A stretch of 64,000 nt of DNA from Rhizobium sp. NXC24 (GTDB taxonomy: Bacteria; Pseudomonadota; Alphaproteobacteria; Rhizobiales; Rhizobiaceae): positions 248,001 through 312,000 of the forward strand of contig NZ_CP024314.1 in NCBI RefSeq assembly GCF_002944315.1, in the 5' to 3' direction. Under the pieces are notes generated by a model that saw nothing but the letters and a program-made list of their open reading frames with translations, was not told the origin of the DNA and did no database searches. The stretch's first letter is position 1. The number at the start of each line of letters is the position of its first letter. Made by a program: the position numbers and the translations under genes. Shown here one piece after another: positions 61,216-64,000 of this stretch.

Positions 61216-62562
61216 ATGACGAGACAGATCAAGCTTGGTGCATTTCTTCCCGGCGGCGGCCAGCATATCGCGTCCTGGCGCCATCCGGACCAGCCGGTCG
61301 ACGGGGCGGTCAATCTCAAGTTCCACATCGAACTCGCGCAGGCAGCCGAACGCGGCCTCTTTGATGCCTATTTCCTGGCAGACGGCCTTGCGATTGCCTT
61401 CGGCGCCGGCATTGAGGGCGGAAATGCGCGGGTAGTCGGTTTCGAGCCGGTCACGCTGTTTTCGGCGCTGGCGCCGTTTACGAAGAACATCGGCTTTATC
61501 GCCACCTCATCCACGACCTATGAGGAGCCTTACTCCGTTGCGCGCAAGTTCGCCTCGCTCGATTTGATCTCCGCTGGCCGTGCCGGCTGGAACGTTGTCA
61601 CCACCGCCACGGAAGCCGCCGCAAAAAATTTCAGTCTCGACCGGCAGCCGCCCCATGCGGCCCGCTACAAGCGGGCGGCCGAACATGTCGAGGTCGTCAA
61701 GAAGCTTTGGGAAAGCTTTGACGACGATGCCTTCATTCGCGATAGCGCAAGCGGCGTTTATTTTGACATCAACAAGGTGCACCGCACCGATCACCGCGGC
61801 GAGCATTTCAAGGTCGAGGGCCCATTGAATGTCCCGCGGTCACCCCAAGGACATCCCGTCATCGTGCAGGCTGGCCAGTCGGAAGACGGGCGAGGACTGG
61901 CAGCGGCCAGCGCGGAAGTTATCTTCACGGCACACCACAAGCTTGAGACCGCTCAGGACTTCTATCGCGATATCAAGACGCGTGCGCGCAGCTTTGGTCG
62001 CGACCCCTCGCATGTGCTCGTCATGCCGGGCGTCTCACCCTTTATCGGCCGCACGGAGGCAGAGGCGCGCGAAAAATACGAGCAGCTCACAAGCCTGATC
62101 ATCGAAGAGGATGGGCTGGCGTTGATTAATGCGCTGAGCGGCGGCGAGCTGGATCTTCGGGGCGTCGATCTCGACGGCCCGCTGCCTCCGGCGCCGCCGA
62201 CAGAGGGCATGAAAAGCCGCCAGGAACTGATCCGCCGCATTGCGGACGAGAACAATTTCTCCATCCGGCAGCTTTACCAGTGGATCGCTTCCGCGCGTGG
62301 CCACTTCACCATCGTCGGCTCTGCGGTCCAGGTCGCGGATACTCTGCAGGAATGGTTCGAAAACGAAGGCGCGGATGGCTTCAACATCCTGCCGCCGTGG
62401 CTGCCCACCGGTCTCAATGATTTCGTGGAACTCGTCATTCCCGAGCTGCAGCGCCGCGGTCTGTTCCGCACTGCGTATGAAGGCAAGACCCTCCGCGAAA
62501 ATCTGGGCCTGCCTTTCCCGCAGAGCCGTTGGGCCACCGCCTATACGGAAGCTGCCGAATAA
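61216..62562 (+). CDS. LLM-class flavin monooxygenase (NtaA/SnaA/DszA family)
   Basis: The 448-residue protein matches FMNH2-dependent monooxygenases of the NtaA/DszA branch: LGAFLPGGGQHIASWRHPD, FDAYFLADGLAI, SAGRAGWNVVTTATEAAAKN, SPQGHPVIVQAGQSEDGRG and the C-terminal FVELVIPELQRRGLFRTAYE. These enzymes use reduced flavin from a separate reductase to oxidise sulfur or amine compounds. It lies 25 bp before an Ssu/Tau-like permease, so it probably releases sulfite or an amine from the imported compound. Confidence 0.92.
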   Translation: MTRQIKLGAFLPGGGQHIASWRHPDQPVDGAVNLKFHIELAQAAERGLFDAYFLADGLAIAFGAGIEGGNARVVGFEPVTLFSALAPFTKNIGFIATSSTTYEEPYSVARKFASLDLISAGRAGWNVVTTATEAAAKNFSLDRQPPHAARYKRAAEHVEVVKKLWESFDDDAFIRDSASGVYFDINKVHRTDHRGEHFKVEGPLNVPRSPQGHPVIVQAGQSEDGRGLAAASAEVIFTAHHKLETAQDFYRDIKTRARSFGRDPSHVLVMPGVSPFIGRTEAEAREKYEQLTSLIIEEDGLALINALSGGELDLRGVDLDGPLPPAPPTEGMKSRQELIRRIADENNFSIRQLYQWIASARGHFTIVGSAVQVADTLQEWFENEGADGFNILPPWLPTGLNDFVELVIPELQRRGLFRTAYEGKTLRENLGLPFPQSRWATAYTEAAE

Positions 62563-62587
62563 CCGAGACAGGATAGGGGAAAAGCTC

Positions 62588-63433
62588 ATGGCGCTTGAAA
62601 CTGAACAACAGGCTATTTTTGCGAGCTATCGCGCACCATATTTCTCGCAGAGCAGGCTGGTACGGGAAGCAGGGGCGCTGTTGCGCGGTTTCATCTCGCG
62701 CTATAGCCTGATCATCGCTTTTGTTGCTCTCTGGCAAATTTCGCCCTCGCTCGGCTGGAGCAACCCCGCGGTCTTGCCGCCGCCGGATGCGATCCTGCGA
62801 GCGCTCTGGGACGGGGTCAGCGGCGGCCCGCTGCTGGGCGACATCGCCATCAGCCTCCAGCGCGCCGGTATTGCATTTGGCGCAGCAGTCGGCGTCGGCA
62901 TCCCGCTCGGGCTGTTCATGGGGCAGGTCCGAACTATCGAGCGCAGCCTTGATCCGATCCTGCAACTGTTTCGACAGACCTCCGCACTGGCGCTCTATCC
63001 CGTGTTCATCCTGTTGCTCGGCCTTGGCGAAGCGTCAAAAATCTTTGTGATCTTTTGGGCGACGCTGTTCCCAACACTTCTCGCCACGATTGGGGGAGTC
63101 AAGCAAGTAGACCCAAAGCTGGTGGAAATGTCGCGTGTCTACGGTGCCAAGCCGCTTACCGTGTTTCGCCGCGTCGTCCTGCCGGCTTCCCTGCCGCAGA
63201 TCTTTGTTGGGTTGCGGCTGAGTGCCACCACCTCGCTTTTGCTGCTCATCGCCGCGGAAATGATCGGCGCCAATTCCGGTGTCGGATTTCAGGTGATGAA
63301 TGCCCAGTACAATTTCCAGATCCCGTTGATGTTCGCGGCGATTCTATTGCTCGCACTTCTCGGACTGTCGGCGAATTTCATCCTCGAGGCATTGCAGGCT
63401 CGGCTCTGCCGTTGGTCCAATCCTCGAGACTGA
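62588..63433 (+). CDS. ABC transporter permease (SsuC/TauC type)
   Basis: The 281-residue protein has about six membrane helices (LIIAFVALWQISPSL, AGIAFGAAVGVGIPLGLF, FVIFWATLFPTLLATI) and the permease loop VEMSRVYGAKPLTVFRRVVLP that contacts the ATPase. The NPAVLPPPDAILRALW segment is typical of nitrate/sulfonate/taurine permeases. The ribosome site AGGGGAAAAG precedes ATG 62588. It is followed by the binding-protein gene; the ATPase gene is probably beyond the right edge. Confidence 0.9.
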   Translation: MALETEQQAIFASYRAPYFSQSRLVREAGALLRGFISRYSLIIAFVALWQISPSLGWSNPAVLPPPDAILRALWDGVSGGPLLGDIAISLQRAGIAFGAAVGVGIPLGLFMGQVRTIERSLDPILQLFRQTSALALYPVFILLLGLGEASKIFVIFWATLFPTLLATIGGVKQVDPKLVEMSRVYGAKPLTVFRRVVLPASLPQIFVGLRLSATTSLLLLIAAEMIGANSGVGFQVMNAQYNFQIPLMFAAILLLALLGLSANFILEALQARLCRWSNPRD

Positions 63434-63483
63434 AGCCTGAAACGCGCCACCATTTTCCATCTCATCCGATCTATGGAGTTCAC

Positions 63484-64000
63484 ATGCAGATTTCGCGTCG
63501 TTCTTTCGGTATCGCCGCAGTCGCAGCCGGCATGCTTCTGGCCGTCCCGGCAAGTGCTACCTTCGCTGCCGAGACAGATCAGGTCACCATCCGCTACCTC
63601 GCAAGCCAGGGCGGTCTTGCCGCTCATGAACTTGCCGATGCGCTCGGTTATTTCAAGGACACCGGCGTGACGGTAAAGGATGTCGGTTATGCCCAGGGCG
63701 GTCCGGCCTCCCTCTTCGCGCTGGCGTCGGGCAACGTTGAGGTCGGCGGTGCTGCGACCGCCGCGGTGCTGAACTCGATCGCCGGCGGCAACGATTTCGT
63801 CGCAGCCTATCCCTCGAATGGCATCGACAAGGTAACCGAGAGCATCTTCTATTCGCTTGACGGCAGCCCGATCAAATCGATCAAGGATCTGGCCGGCAAG
63901 ACGATCGCCGTCAATACGCTTGGCGCCCATCTCGATTATACCGTGCGCGAAGCGCTGCATTCTGTCGGCCTGCCGGAAAATGCGGCGAAGCTCGTCGTCG
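63484..64000 (+). CDS. ABC transporter substrate-binding protein (SsuA/TauA type), 3' end missing
   Basis: The frame starts MQISRRSFGIAAVAAGMLLA, a signal with twin arginines (SRRSFG) that suggests Tat export, and stays open to the right edge (172 codons). The mature part (VTIRYLASQGGLAAHELADA, GNVEVGGAATAAVLNSIAGG, DLAGKTIAVNTLGAHLDYTV) fits aliphatic sulfonate or taurine binding proteins. It forms an operon with the permease and monooxygenase. The ligand is likely an organosulfur compound, inferred from family and neighbours. Confidence 0.88.
   Translation, partial: MQISRRSFGIAAVAAGMLLAVPASATFAAETDQVTIRYLASQGGLAAHELADALGYFKDTGVTVKDVGYAQGGPASLFALASGNVEVGGAATAAVLNSIAGGNDFVAAYPSNGIDKVTESIFYSLDGSPIKSIKDLAGKTIAVNTLGAHLDYTVREALHSVGLPENAAKLVV

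Noticed and set aside
1..64000. Insertion sequences, integrases or attachment sites marking an island
   Set aside because: I found no transposase or integrase coding pattern and no clear paired flanking repeats.

Overview
The window looks like part of a plant-associated alphaproteobacterium of the Rhizobiaceae (Rhizobium/Agrobacterium type), probably a plasmid or chromid segment. The reasons are the gene families: a proline-betaine uptake and N-demethylation block, a PutA without an N-terminal DNA-binding domain paired with an Lrp-type PutR, an acyl-homoserine-lactone quorum module, a class-I-aldolase-subunit/kinase fusion typical of rhizobial sugar loci, and dense GC-rich coding. No rRNA, complete tRNA, CRISPR array, transposase or replication origin is visible. 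Both edges cut genes.

Bases 1-23,009 form a betaine catabolism region. A minus-strand operon (TetR regulator, ProC-like reductase, ProX/ProW/ProV betaine transporter, DUF3422 protein, a trimethylamine-dehydrogenase-type flavoprotein, and an Ldh-family dehydrogenase cut by the left edge) diverges from a plus-strand operon (StcD-like N-methylproline demethylase, DddQ-like cupin, ETF beta, ETF alpha, ETF:quinone oxidoreductase, then three glutathione-dependent formaldehyde genes). The logic is uptake, oxidative N-demethylation, electrons through ETF to quinone, formaldehyde to formate, and proline to glutamate by PutA. A 64-bp inverted repeat between the two operons is the likely TetR operator. 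A GcvA-type LysR gene, PutR, two small ORFs and putA follow.

Bases 23,248-28,590 carry a chemoreceptor, a LuxR/LuxI quorum-sensing pair with two ATGA-coupled small genes downstream, and a gene-free stretch unusually rich in perfect stem-loops.

Bases 28,590-39,387 are one tight plus-strand operon of ten genes: a lipocalin-like protein, a GH15 glucoamylase-like enzyme, two small-subunit plus [3Fe-4S]-GMC dehydrogenase pairs, a VioB-type ferritin-like protein, two xylose-isomerase-like TIM barrels and a beta-barrel protein. I see no cytochrome subunit and no Tat signal. This is the best candidate for an undescribed system: a cytoplasmic oxidative sugar or glycoside pathway.

Bases 39,418-43,341 hold a LysR-controlled DODA/DoxX/quinone-oxidoreductase cluster and a small secreted protein. 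Bases 43,412-53,834 form an envelope/efflux regulon: DUF3313 lipoprotein, NodT-type outer-membrane factor, CpxAR-like two-component system, RND adaptor and pump, and a patatin lipoprotein. Three promoters in it share a four-part GTAAA-like direct repeat with identical 10-11-10 phasing.

Bases 53,853-64,000 contain a TetR/SDR/AhpD-like cluster with two palindromic operators, small hypothetical proteins, a MarR regulator next to a PfkB-GatZ fusion gene, a secreted SnoaL-like protein, a GreA-type factor, and the start of an Ssu/Tau-like transport operon with a flavin monooxygenase.
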